Positions 1 through 10,454 of a stretch of 24,339 nucleotides of DNA are shown in pieces (position 1 is the stretch's first letter; the number at the start of each line of letters is the position of its first letter). The position numbers and the translations under genes are program-made. The DNA is from Rhizophagus sp. LPA8_4_AMF. Lineage: Eukaryota; Glomeromycota; Glomeromycetes; Glomerales; Glomeraceae. The stretch lies in NCBI GenBank assembly GCA_021464525.1, contig JADRCO010000940.1, positions 1-24,339 on the forward strand, read 5' to 3'. The notes under the pieces are model-generated. The model was not told where the DNA came from. It ran no database searches and worked only from the letters and a program-made list of their open reading frames with translations.

Positions 1-211
1 AAACTTTATACTAAAAATTGGAAAATCTATATGTTTTATAGTAATTTTTAACTATGTTTATTAAACAAATTGATTAATTTATTACTAAAAAGTATTGATT
101 TTTTTAATTTTAATTAATAATTTAAGCTATTTAATAATTAATTTTACATTTTTTTGTTATAAAAGCATAATATAATTTTTGTGAAAAGTTTAATTTTTTA
201 AAAATTTTAAA

Positions 212-423
212 AAGTGACAAAAAAAACGCACCAAGTTTTTTTGATTTAATGTTATATAATTAAAAAACTAATTAGTAAATTTATATTAAATTTTATGTTT
301 TTTGATAGGACATATCATATATTATTTAAGTTTTAAATTTTATTTTAATTGCATTTAAATTGATCTAATACGAGCAATTAACAATTTTAAAAAAGTTTGG
401 TGCCTTTTTTTTGGCAGCCACTG
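212..423. mobile_element. MITE-like element with imperfect terminal inverted repeats
   Basis: Two arms of about 30-35 bp face each other: 212-247 (AGTGAC, A-run, CGCACCAAG, T-run) and 389-423 (A-run, GTTTGGTGCC, T-run, GGCAGCCACTG). The reverse complement of the right arm matches the left arm apart from a two-base deletion and a few substitutions. The right end reads CACTG followed by TA, which is the terminus and target-site form usual for Tc1/mariner-type elements; the left end has lost the flanking TA. About 150 bp of AT-rich, non-coding sequence lies between the arms. Length and lack of coding fit a non-autonomous Tc1/mariner MITE that has decayed; the superfamily is inference. Confidence 0.5.
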
Positions 424-512
424 TAATTTATAATGATTTATTGTAATATAAATTTTGTTTTAAAAAAATATTAGGATAATCAACTTATCAGAATAAAGCA
501 TGTTGGAATTTT

Positions 513-560
513 GAACTGTCAAGATTTTGGATTGTCAGGATTTTGGATTGTCAAGATTTT
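513..560. repeat. Three-copy 16-bp tandem repeat
   Basis: Three consecutive 16-bp units at 513-528, 529-544 and 545-560 share the consensus GGATTGTCAAGATTTT. Unit 2 differs by one base (AGG for AAG) and unit 1 by two (GAACTG for GGATTG). The bases just before unit 1 look like a further decayed copy. No coding context. Confidence 0.8.
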
Positions 561-1014
561 ATTATCAGTCTTGTGTCAGTCATATAAGTGATTGTTGAGA
601 ATTTGATCAAATACCATTTTTTCTATATAAATAACTTTTCTAAAATTGCAAATTTTTAGGCTGGAGTAAAATCTTTAAAAAATATTTTTGAAAAATAATG
701 ATTATAATAATAATTAGTAATAAAAAATATAGTTAGTCTTTTATAATATAATTTTATTTTTAAAAAATTATATATTTAACCAATAAAAATAGTTTACATT
801 TAACTTTATATAATATATTAAATTTATTACTAGTTAAGTCATTCCAATAAATAGTTTCATTTAACATTAATCCCCTTTCATTTTTGCCAAAAAATTAGAT
901 TTAAATAAACATTTTGTATTAAATATTATTGGTCAATTAACTTTATTAGTCATATGATTGTTTAAAATTTTATTATAATCTTCCCTTCTAATTTTTTTGC
1001 ACCATGTAATATTA

Positions 1015-1200
1015 AATGTTATCGTTCAGCCAGTAAGATTATTTAGACTTTTACTGACTAATATTGTTTTAAATTGATCAATATTATTTATGAGATTATA
1101 ACAATATTGTGTAAGGCTTATTAAAAGCTATTAGTTTATTTTATCAGTTAATATGATCAGTGAGGGCAGAACGATAACACTTTTATTAGATGTGAGCTAT
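1015..1200. repeat. Dispersed repeat, copy 1 (diverged)
   Basis: Shares ordered blocks with 1755-1930: TTATCGTTCAGCCAGTAA (versus TTATCATTCAGCTAGTGA), AGATTATAACAAT, AATATGATCAGTGAGGGCA (versus AATATGATCGTGAGGCA), then TTTATTAGAT and GGCTAT or AGCTAT. The blocks lie in the same order and orientation with similar spacing, so these are two old copies of one element. This copy leads directly into the foldback hairpin at 1193. Confidence 0.55.
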
Positions 1201-1291
1201 ATCGGTCACAGGGACCTTCATTGATTGGTGAAAATGGCCATTATATGACCCATTTTCATCCAATCATTCGGTCTTGTGACTGATATAGCTA
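1193..1291. repeat. Long imperfect foldback hairpin
   Basis: Left arm 1193-1237 (GAGCTATATCGGTCACAGGG, then TGATTGGTGAAAATGG) pairs with right arm 1250-1291 (CCATTTTCATCCAATCA, then CGGTCTTGTGACTGATATAG). About 42 bp pair with roughly six mismatches or small gaps around a 12-nt loop. Outside the stem, TTAGATGTGAGCTA and TAGCTACTCCCCCCATCCAA continue a weaker match. The pairing is far beyond chance, and the arms are richer in G+C than the surrounding DNA. It is most likely the core of a foldback or MITE-type element. Confidence 0.75.
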
Positions 1292-1754
1292 CTCCCCCCA
1301 TCCAATAATATATGTATACTATTTGTTGGAGTGGCCTTATATACTTTATTCAGTTTATTATAAATTGTAATATTGTTAATTAAATTGAATAAAAACTGCA
1401 TATATATCAACAGATATATAAAATTTTAAGTGGATAGGAAGGTTGCCAAGCTTTAAATAATAAATATAATTTTTTGATAATAAAAAATAAAAATCAAGAT
1501 ATTAAAACCAATTTTGAATGTAAAACTCATTTTTACTACCTTTGTATTGTCTAAATTTATTTTCAATATGTTAAATTTCTTTGATATATCAGAGTTTTCT
1601 AATGAAATAAATGAATTATAATAATTAAAAAAAGTCAAAAATAATAGAAAAAAGATAATAAAGTTAACCCTTAATTTATTGTTAATCTTTTATTCTTCCT
1701 GTAATTTTCAAGAACTTTATTTATTAGCAAAATTTTATATTTTATTTAATATCA

Positions 1755-1930
1755 TATTATCATTCAGCTAGTGATTATTTTAGATTATAACAATTGTACA
1801 AGTATATTACATAAAAGCTTATAAAAAACTAAGTCAAATAAAAGTTTATTTATTTCATCAAGTCAATATGATCGTGAGGCAAATCAATGATAGATTTATT
1901 AGATAGGGGCTATGTGTATAAATATAATGA
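1755..1930. repeat. Dispersed repeat, copy 2 (diverged)
   Basis: Second copy of the repeat at 1015-1200; see shared blocks there. This copy keeps the TTTATTAGATAGGGGCTAT end but lacks the long hairpin that follows copy 1. Confidence 0.5.
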
Positions 1931-2701
1931 ATATGGTATGGTGCTAAAAATTGGTACTCTATTTCATATACAGTGTAACTGTCATACATAATCGTAATCC
2001 GGTCCAGTGATTTATTGCAAAATCTATATATGCTATATAAAATAAAAAGCACCACCCAAAAATAAATATATCTTGCCAGAATTATGAAAATTGACTTACA
2101 TTTAAACCATGGTCGCTTAATCTCGGTAACAATCTAAACTTTACTGTAACATTTATGATTTTATGTTTAAAAAGTAACTAGTTAAAAATAAAATTAATAA
2201 TTCAATACTATTATTCTCATTATATTGATATTCGACTTCAAAAATCTAACCTGAATAATTGATCATTTTATGACTGATAATAATCTTTTCGTGTTCAGAT
2301 AATTTGACCAATTAATTATTTTCGACCATGTGATTACCGAACAAATTACTGATAAAGTAACAGCAGCATTTTTTAAATTTCTCGAATTTACTATGATAGC
2401 TTAAAAAGAGTTTAAAATACGCTTATTGGCATATTGATAAAAATACTGTTCATGTGGTACCAAATGTTACGGTAATAAGTAAACCGAAATCATGATTAGA
2501 TGCATCAATTATAATATGATAATTGTGTTTTTTAACGCACTTATACATGCAGTTATCACTAATCCGTTAATCTAAAAGTTTTGTTTAACAAAAATAATGA
2601 AAAATCAGTCCTAATTTAAACCATTGTTTCCAAAATTGAAAAGATTTTTTTTAGATATAAAATAAAATCCTCTGAAAAATTTAGAAAAAAAAAGAAAGAA
2701 A

Positions 2702-5119
2702 ATGTTCATCAGCGGTGATGTTCGTGTCGTCGTCGGTATAGGTAATAAAAATTAACAAAAAAAATAAAAAATAAAAAAAAAATAAAAAGTTATACTAAAA
2801 GATTACCGCAGAAATCAGTATTTTTAATTGAAGTTTTAAAATTGATTTTTTTTTTAGATTTCGGTACAACTTATTCGGTAATTAAAAGACAAGATTAACG
2901 CGCATATATTTATTTACTTACATTTTAAACATTTTATAATCGATTGTTTTTTTCTTCTTGAAATAAAATAGGGATTCTCGTATACGCATTTATCAAACCC
3001 AATAATCATAACCAACGAGGAATGGCCTGAACAAATTGGGCAATTAAAGACAAATACAGTATTAAAATATAAAGATGAAAATTTTATAGAAGTCGATTGT
3101 TGGGGATATCCAGCATTGCATAAATCTCCTATTGAATTATTTAAATTACATTTGGGGGATATACCAGAATCAAAAAAGCCTTATCTTCCATCTAATTTAA
3201 GTTACAAGAAAGCTATTACTGATTATCTTCGAGAAATTGGTATATATTATTTTGACTTAATAACTTTTAATATATAAATAATTCAAAATAAAAGCTAATC
3301 AATTTTATACATTTTTTTAAATAAAACTTATTACTTACTATAGGAAAGGTAATCAATATATTGGCTTTAAATATCAAACGGTATTACGTTTTATATCATC
3401 TTAATTTTAATGATTTATTTTTATATGATAATAGTTGATTAAAAAGACCGTGAAAACTCGATGGCCTGGTATTGAATGGCACCAAGTACTTCTTGTTCTG
3501 GCAGTTCCAGCGGAATTTCCAGAAAGATCGAAGAAAATATTGAGAGAATGCGCATACTATGCTAATTTAATAAATAACAAAAATACATATAAACTACAAT
3601 TCACTACAGAGCGTAAGCAATAAAAACTCTTCAAAACGCCATTTTATAATTAAAGCATTATTTATAATAATAAATAAATGTTTTATTTATTATTTTTTTT
3701 CATTTATTTACTTTTAGCCGAGGCAGCGGCAATATATTGTATAGATGAAATTCCCGAAACTGAAATCAATAATTATGTCGGAAGTAAGTAACATTTTGTA
3801 ATCAAATGTTCTACAACGGTAGCGAGTTTCGATAACGATTAATTTATATATATATATATATATTTGTTGTTAGAATCATTCTTAGTCGTTGATTGTGGTG
3901 GTGGAACTGTTGATTTAACAATTCGTAAATTATTAAAGAAGGATGAACTAGGTGAAGTAACTATAAGAACAGGAGATTACTGTGGCGGTACTTGTGTTAA
4001 CCAAGGATTCATAAAATTTCTTGAATCAAAAGTTGGAGAATTAGCAATTAGTCGTTTAATTGAAAGTCATTATGGAAAATATCAATATTTAATACAAGAA
4101 TTTTGTAGAAATGTCAAATTGCCTTTTACTGGCATTGAAGAAGAATATGAAAATTATGAATTGGATATTGAGGTAAATTTTTAAATATATTCTTATAATG
4201 TAATAATAATTATTAATTTCAATTTATACTGTATACTTATAGCAAACCTGTCCAATCTTAAAACAATACATTACTGGATCAAAGAAGAACCGTTTAGAAG
4301 AAGATGATTGGCTCATTGGAATTGGATTTGATGATGTTAAAAATATGTTTGATCCAGTTATCAGCAAAATTACTAAATTAATTCATGATCAACTTAATGA
4401 TGATAAAACATGTTCAACCATATTTTTAGTTGGAGGATTTAGTGAATCAAAATATTTACAGGAAAGAATAAAAAAAGAATTTAAGATTCGAGTTGATCAC
4501 ATTATAATACCTCATCAACCAATTGCTGCTGTTGTACGTGGTGCAGTAAGATATGGAACCAACAAAAAGTTTATTAAGAATAGAGTATTGAAATATACTT
4601 ATGGAAGATCAACTCTTAGACCGTACAATGAAAGCACTGATCCACTTGATAGGAGAAGAGATAGTGGATATGTTTTAGTTTTTAAGCCATTAGCCAAAAA
4701 AGGAACAACCGTTGACGTTGGTCAAAAATTTTTTCAAACTTCTCATCCAGAAAATAGGTATAAAATTAATTTTATCTATAAATATTAAATAAAAAAAAAA
4801 ATAATGTACAGTATATTAAGATAACATTCTTTTTCTTTTAAAAAAAATTAGTGACCAAGAAAAAATGTGGTGTCAAATATTAATTACAGACAATGAGGGT
4901 GCCAAATATTGTGATGATGATGACGTAAAAGAATTGGGAGATTTTACTATTGATTTACCAGATAAACATCTTGGTAAAGACAGAAAAGTTTACTTTGAAT
5001 TAAGTTTTGGCGAAATGGAAATTAGAGCATATGCAAGGAACGAGTATAATGGAAACGAGTACAGTACTACTTTTAATTACTGTGATGAAAATATCGCCAA
5101 AGTAGCAGATGAAGGTTAA
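2702..5119 (+). CDS. Hsp70-like (HSPA12-type) ATPase-domain protein, nine exons
   Basis: Joined exons: 2702-2741, 2858-2877, 2972-3239, 3344-3348, 3435-3612, 3718-3783, 3874-4172, 4243-4757, 4852-5119 (1659 nt, 552 aa). All eight introns are GT-AG, 70-116 nt, and the frame stays open throughout. Actin/Hsp70 ATPase signatures: VVVGIDFGTTYSGF at residues 9-22 (phosphate 1, the Asp split by intron 1), VVDCGGGTVDLTI near 197-209 (phosphate 2), and FLVGGFSESKYL near 353-364 (adenosine). The C-terminal part keeps GDFTIDLP and a beta-rich end, but it is short for a canonical Hsp70 substrate-binding domain and there is no EEVD tail. That matches the HSPA12-like cytosolic proteins greatly expanded in Rhizophagus. 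The family is expected to bind and hydrolyse ATP; the client is unknown. Exon 4 is a 5-nt microexon and exon 2 is only 20 nt. The start is the first ATG in frame with phosphate 1. No disabling lesion was seen. Confidence 0.9.
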
Positions 5120-5189
5120 ATGTAAATTTTATATGTAAACGTAAAATTTGTTAATTTTTAATACATTTAAATATACAATAAATTTGCAA

Positions 5190-7245
5190 TTACCTAATTT
5201 CTTCATTTATACACTTTTCCCCAACATAAACCAAATATTCTGACCCTAAACCTAACGCAATAATAGCATCGCGCACTGCCTAACCCTAACACGTCCTTCT
5301 ATAAGATAAGCATTTTCTTTATCGTACTTTACATTCTTTTTAGGACAATTTCATGAATCATGATACCATTATTTACAAATAGAGCATTGTTTCTTATTCT
5401 TTTTCTTCTTGTATCCAAAGCTTCTTCCTGAACATTTTCATTTCAGATTCATTGTCAATATCACTGGGTTCATTATCATTTTCGTCATATATGATATGGG
5501 AGAAATCCCCGGTATCGTTCATCTAGATAGGTATATTAATAAAATTTATTTTAGCAACTTAAATTAAAAAGGTTTAAAGGAAAAACAATTACATTAAAAT
5601 GTTTAAAGGAAAGAATATTTATGAACGCGAAATTCAATGTAAATGGATTAATTTACAGATCATATGCACAGCAAGTCACGAGAATATTTACTTTTTACAT
5701 CTCGAATAAGTATTTAATTAAAACAATGCCACAATGACAATATCGAGGAATAAATTAAAACTTTAAAAGTTGTGAAATATAACAAAATAACATAAGTTAA
5801 GGAAAATAATGAGACAATACGAGTTAGTGAGATTACAAAACAACTCGGGAGAAATGATTATGATTAGATAAACAATATTATAAATATCTATAGTTTTTGA
5901 CCTTTGTAAAATAATCTTCCTTTGGAAGAACAAATATATGTATAATTAATTAATATTTTTATGGAATCATCATTTTGTATAAAGTTATTACATAGAGGTA
6001 GTAAATGCCAAGTTACCCCAGTAAGGTTTCCGACTTCTTCAATCTTGTGTTGCGCCAATTTCTGTATCAATTTCCTCCAAATCATCTGAAGCATTATGTG
6101 ATTCAGCATTATGATAAGGAGGGCATTTTGCGTGTCATTAGTATGAGCAAGCGAAGGAGGATGTTGCGAAGGTTGGGAGGAGATGTAATAACAGGAGAAG
6201 GTTCTTCGGCTGATCGTTTTTTTGGTATTTTCTATATAGGGTTCTCCCAATTCTGACTTTAATGGACGGAAACAAAATCAGAAATCTTTTAATCCTGAGC
6301 TATGAATTTTGTTCAAGATACTCACAAGCTTTTGTTTTTCCTTCCATTTGTTGGTATCACTTCTCATTATCACTGGTAGCATCGACAAGCACATCTTCTA
6401 AATCTATTATTTCGATTACATCATCATACTTTGAAATAGTAGATGTTTGTTGTATGTTCATAGAGCGATGTAATAAATCGCTTCTCGTTTTCTAAGTCAC
6501 AGCTCCTTCGTTATAATCCTCATGATCTTGAAAATTTTCTGCGTGAGCTAAGGCCTAGATACTGAGAAGAATAAACATTACATTCGGAAAGAAATAAAAA
6601 CATCAATTTTAAATACTCACTTGAATTTGCTTACTGGCCTGCTCCTCGGTGTACAGATCTTTGATTCCATGAATCTGCACCTTTGACTAATATCTATTAT
6701 GATAATAGTTGACATTAAATATTGTGTAAGAATTGCGGATCATTAAAAGTTTCCACAAAGCCTGGATATTTCAAACAACAAAAGGTAGTTCACACCCTAA
6801 AATTCGAGATTGATCCTTTAAAAAATATGAGCATCATAAGTATTTCGTGGTTTCAAGTTACTATAAGAAGCTTAGGAGCACGAAGAAAAACGGGTCGCGC
6901 ATAGTAGAACTAAGGTTTCACTTATACTCTATCCGTGACTTACATGTCAAGAGTTGTTCATACCACCACTTGGGCTGGGGTTTCACCCATGCTTTGGATT
7001 CATGATTTACATGTCAAAATTGCCCTTCAGCAAAAAAATTAAAACCTAATAGGAAATATGTTTACCTTTTTTATCCTTTTATTTCCCAAATTTTCTATTT
7101 CTTTTATTTCTTTTAGAAAGCGTTGGCTCCATGAGCTGTGATTAGCAATTCCAAGTCTTCGCGTACGGCGGAATCATTTTGATAGCTTCTTCGTTAGGAA
7201 ATGCAAGTAGGATATATTTTCCGGAGGAATATTAGAAACAGAACT
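5190..7245 (-). pseudogene. Decayed multi-exon gene or transposon remnant with broken CCHC zinc knuckle
   Basis: Reverse-strand coding-like segments in several frames, interrupted by stops and shifts, read from high to low coordinate. About 7245-7125: after a CTTACAG acceptor, SVSNIPPENISYLHFL, then a frame change to AVREDLELLITAHGANAF. About 7010-6925: ESKAWVKPQPKWWYEQLL. About 6690-6555: IKDLYTEEQASKQIQ and a GTGAGT donor. About 6555-6300: acidic segment with YDDVIEIIDLEDVLVDA and internal stops. About 6230-6160: PKKRSAEEPSPVITSPP, NLS-like. About 6110-6050: ASDDLEEIDTEIGA. About 5520-5435: acidic DENDNEPSDIDNESEM after a TCTAG acceptor. 5344-5386: C-x2-C-x4-H-x4-C zinc knuckle with two in-frame stops inside it. 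5190-5275: AVRDAIIALGLGSEYLVYVG and a stop. The stretch is visibly less AT-rich than its flanks. A C-terminal zinc knuckle suits a transposase or nucleic-acid-binding protein, but I cannot name the family. Confidence 0.5.
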
Positions 7246-7295
7246 GTAAGACGAAAAATAATTTATATCTTTTATGCAAACCAATCAAAGAAAGT

Positions 7296-7433
7296 GGCGC
7301 GTAGATTAGATTTATGTATCGCGCCTACTTCACGTAACTTCATGGTAATACAGTACTTTCTGTGAATTATTTGTCATATTGTTAATCTCTTAATTCCGGC
7401 CGATTGCTATAATGCCGCCTTAAGTTACGTGGA
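7296..7433. repeat. Short nested inverted repeats
   Basis: GGCGCG (7296-7301) faces CGCGCC (7320-7325). CACGTAACTT (7331-7340) is exactly inverted at AAGTTACGTG (7422-7431), about 80 bp away. The interior has no open frame. It could be a small MITE inserted at the edge of the decayed reverse-strand gene; no target-site duplication is clear. Confidence 0.35.
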
Positions 7434-8577
7434 TGTGAAATTTTTTGTGGTGTCATGATAGATATTATGAGGATTTACCAGTGGTAATTACTACTACTAC
7501 TTAATTTTGATTAAAATTATAATGTTAGTTAGAATTAAAATTTAAAACCACTTGTTAAAAATTTAAATAATTTAAAGAAATAATTATTATTAGATTTTAA
7601 ATATATCAAAATTAGAAAATTTTAATAAAAAGAAATTTTTTAAAATAAAAAAATGTAATTTATTTATAAAAATCAAATTTTTATTTTTTAAAAAAACTGA
7701 GCCTTTTTAATATAAGAAAATCTCATTTTTTTTATAAATTTACATATAATAAAGCTGAAATAATATATATATATATTATTTAAATTAATGCTTTAATAAT
7801 TTTGAAATAAAATCCCAAAATTTTAAAGTTATTAAAAATTATATGTAAAAATCAAAACATTGCATTTTTTTTTAAAAACTATCTAAGTAATAATCTTTTT
7901 GAACTTAGAAAAACTTTTTTTTTCCCATAAAATTGCATAAAAATACCATATAAATTATAAAAAAATTAAAAAAATTAAAATTTTTTAAATTGATAATAAT
8001 TATTACTAATAAAATTTAGTAATTTCTATAAAATAAACCTTAAAAATATTTTGTTGTATGATTAAGTATATTGCAAATAATGTCAACTGTAATTTCAGTT
8101 TATAGTTTTATTATTTTAAAAAATTTTGCTGCAGAATTATATTACCTATATAAGATATATAAAAAAAATCATAATTTCAAATATATTACTTATGATAAAA
8201 TAAAATTAAAATCATTAGCAGTAATTAAAATTCAAATTTTACTAGTAGTGAAAATAAAATAAATTTATAATTAATAGATTTCAAAAAAAAAAATTGTTTT
8301 TTTTAACTGATTAAGAAATTATATTTTATACATATATATTATATATGTATATTTGGCTTTAAAGTTTATTTAATAATAAATTTTATTACAAATTATTAAT
8401 AATTTTTTGTTTTATTTTAACACTATATATATTACATAAATATACAAATTTTTATGCATTTTTTTTTTTAAAAAAAAAAAAAAATCTAACTAATTACAAA
8501 ATTAAGTTATAATATATTATATATATATAATAGTTTTTTTTTAGGATTGTTGGTTTAATAATATAATATAATGTAAT
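7434..8577. other. AT-rich spacer
   Basis: Very AT-rich, with A- and T-runs and short TA repeats (for example near 7760-7780, 8330-8350 and 8515-8530). The open frame at 8071-8262 (+) is lysine/isoleucine-rich low-complexity sequence with no motif and is probably chance. This is the shared 3' side of the decayed gene and the MFS gene, so it should hold the MFS polyadenylation signal; I cannot single one out. Confidence 0.6.
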
Positions 8578-10454
8578 CTATGTATTTCCATTGGCATTTT
8601 GTTTTTCTCTCCAACTTTTTCCTTTGAAATATACAAGAATAATACAACCAATACTCAATAAATTAATAGAAGTTAATATGGTAAATAACCATCCAATACC
8701 AATAGCATTTCTTATTGGAACAGTCATAATAATATAAGCAGTAGCCAATGTACAAGGAATAAAATCACTTAATGCAATAGCTGATGCACTAAATTCAGGA
8801 TATGAATCAACCAAATAAGTTATTGTTGAATTAAAAACAAATAATGAACCAAATCCGCCTATAGTTAAAGAAAGGATTAGAATAAAAAAGATTATTTTAA
8901 TAAAACATTATTAAATAACTTACCTATAAACATTGTAATAATAGGAAAAATTAAATTAATTTTAAACTGAAGTAACCATCCAAAAGCACAATATGAAATA
9001 GGTACTAATATGGAACCAATCCAAATACTTTTTAATCTAACTTCCGGATAACTTTGACCATCATGCACTGATTCATATTTAGCCAAAACATGATCAGAAT
9101 ATCGACCACCTATAACACTACCAATTAAATATCCTATACCTGGAGCAAGAAAAGTTAATCCAATAGTAAAAGATGATAACTTATATGTATCAGAAAATGT
9201 TGGTATTATAACGTTCTGTACATACATAAATGCCCAAATTGAACTCATATATACAATTTTTAATGCTACATTTGGAAAACGTAGGAGTTTTAATGGAATT
9301 AATGGGTTTACTTTTTGAAATGCTTGTTTTAATGTATAAGAAAGTTGAAGTGATGAAGAAATATTATTACGTCTAAATGTTTCAGGAAGAAAGAAGAATA
9401 TTATTAAAAAAAGAATGCATCCAACAGATGCTAGAAGCCAAAATATCCATTTAAATCCTAGATTTTCCGTGAGATAACCACCAATTATAGGACCACCCAA
9501 ATCTCCAATATAAAACCCAAGATACATAATTCCATATGCTCGTCCTCTTTCTATGAATTAAATAAAAATGAGGTTATAAATTATAAAAAAAAACAAACAG
9601 CTACAACAGTACAATTACCTGTTGGAACGTAAATGTCACTTATGACACCAGCACCAAGACATTGAGTTGAAGATGAACCACAAGCTTGTAACGATCTCAT
9701 TGCAATCAATACCCAAACATTTTTTACTAAAGCGCATACAACACTTGGAATAACGAAAAGTGATAAAGCAATCAAATAAAGATGACGTCTATTTCCATAA
9801 ACGTCAGAGAAACCTCCGACAAAAAGTGGCTGATCAAAATGATTAATTATTAATATTTGTATTTATTTTTTAAACATGAGGAAAAAAAATTTTTTATGCT
9901 TACTGCAGTGCCCGTGAAGAATACGTATACGCTTACTACATATATATTTAAAAATTCGTTACTTAAAAATGCACAAATGATAATATACTTTATTCATTGT
10001 AACCTTACCCGATACGTTAACAATAAACTCGGTGGTTCGAAAATAATGGCGTACATCTATAACAGCAGGATAATACATTCTATATATAAAATAAAAAAAA
10101 AAAAATTTTATTTAATACAATTTTAAAATAATTTATATTTAAACAAAATAAGATTATTTACGTATTAGCCATTGGAGAAATCATCGAGGTAAGTGAGATA
10201 ATAAAAAGAATTGAAATTTTCTTTTTCGATGACCAATTTTTTGGATCATCATATGAAGAATATACAGTTGTTGATTCAACATCTGCAACATCTGCAAACT
10301 CAATTAAAGTTATTTCAGATATTTCGGATGATTCCCTTTTAGTTTCTTGTAACTCTGCGAGGTTTTCATGCTTTTCTAAATTAGTATTTTTAGTATTTGA
10401 TGATTCTAATGTCTCTTCACTAACGTTAATTTCTAACGATTGATTAATACTCAT
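8578..10454 (-). CDS. Major facilitator superfamily transporter (DHA1-like), six exons
   Basis: Exons on the minus strand: 10454-10162, 10079-10009, 9935-9904, 9829-9619, 9550-8924, 8858-8578 (1515 nt, 504 aa). All five introns are GT-AG, 65-82 nt, and phases agree. The protein has a hydrophilic, Ser/Glu-rich cytosolic N-terminus (residues 1-78), then a first membrane segment (ILFIISLTSMISPMA). MFS motif A, GGFSDVYGNRR, lies at 137-147 between TM2 and TM3. ERGRAYG and a motif C-like GDLGGPIIGGYL follow at about 203-229. A central hydrophilic loop precedes further membrane segments up to LLSIGCIILVYF. Length and motifs fit the 12-TM drug:H+ antiporter (DHA1) group of fungi, which export drugs, polyamines or related small molecules at the plasma membrane; the substrate cannot be told from sequence. 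Exon 3 is only 32 nt. The ATG at 10454 is the first in frame. No lesion was seen. Confidence 0.88.

Larger units (their letters stand above)
1..2701. other. AT-rich, gene-free repeat region
   Basis: No coding region that I can support on either strand. Short open frames at 1453-1638 and 1858-2055 (minus strand) are low-complexity, cross the dispersed repeats and show no family motif. The stretch holds the MITE-like element (212-423), a 16-bp tandem repeat (513-560), a foldback hairpin (1193-1291) and two diverged copies of a dispersed repeat (about 1015-1200 and 1755-1930), described separately. The last 300 bases before 2702 presumably carry the promoter of the Hsp70-like gene; a TTCnnGAA pair near 2379-2388 resembles half of a heat-shock element but is too short to call. 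Confidence 0.6.

Noticed and set aside
2379..2388. TTCTCGAA as a heat-shock element for the Hsp70-like gene
   Set aside because: A single inverted pair 320 bp upstream; at least three alternating units are needed for a convincing element.
5243..5291. CCCTAAACCTAAC and CCTAACCCTAAC, resembling interstitial telomere repeats
   Set aside because: Only about two imperfect units each, separated by 23 bp; on the minus strand they lie within coding-like sequence (AIIALGLGSEYL) of the decayed gene, so the match is probably incidental.
5888..6256. Overlapping open frames on both strands (5888-6250 minus, 6005-6256 plus)
   Set aside because: These frames do not carry the coding-like peptides; the plausible pieces lie in other minus-strand frames and are broken, so the open frames are shadows of a decayed gene.
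6262..6904. Plus-strand open frames at 6262-6495 and 6722-6904 (CKNCGSLKVSTKPG...)
   Set aside because: They are antisense to the minus-strand fossil segments. The apparent CxxC is isolated and no plus-strand gene structure supports them.
8071..8262. 63-codon open frame in AT-rich spacer
   Set aside because: Mostly Lys, Ile and Leu codons made of A/T, as expected by chance in such DNA.
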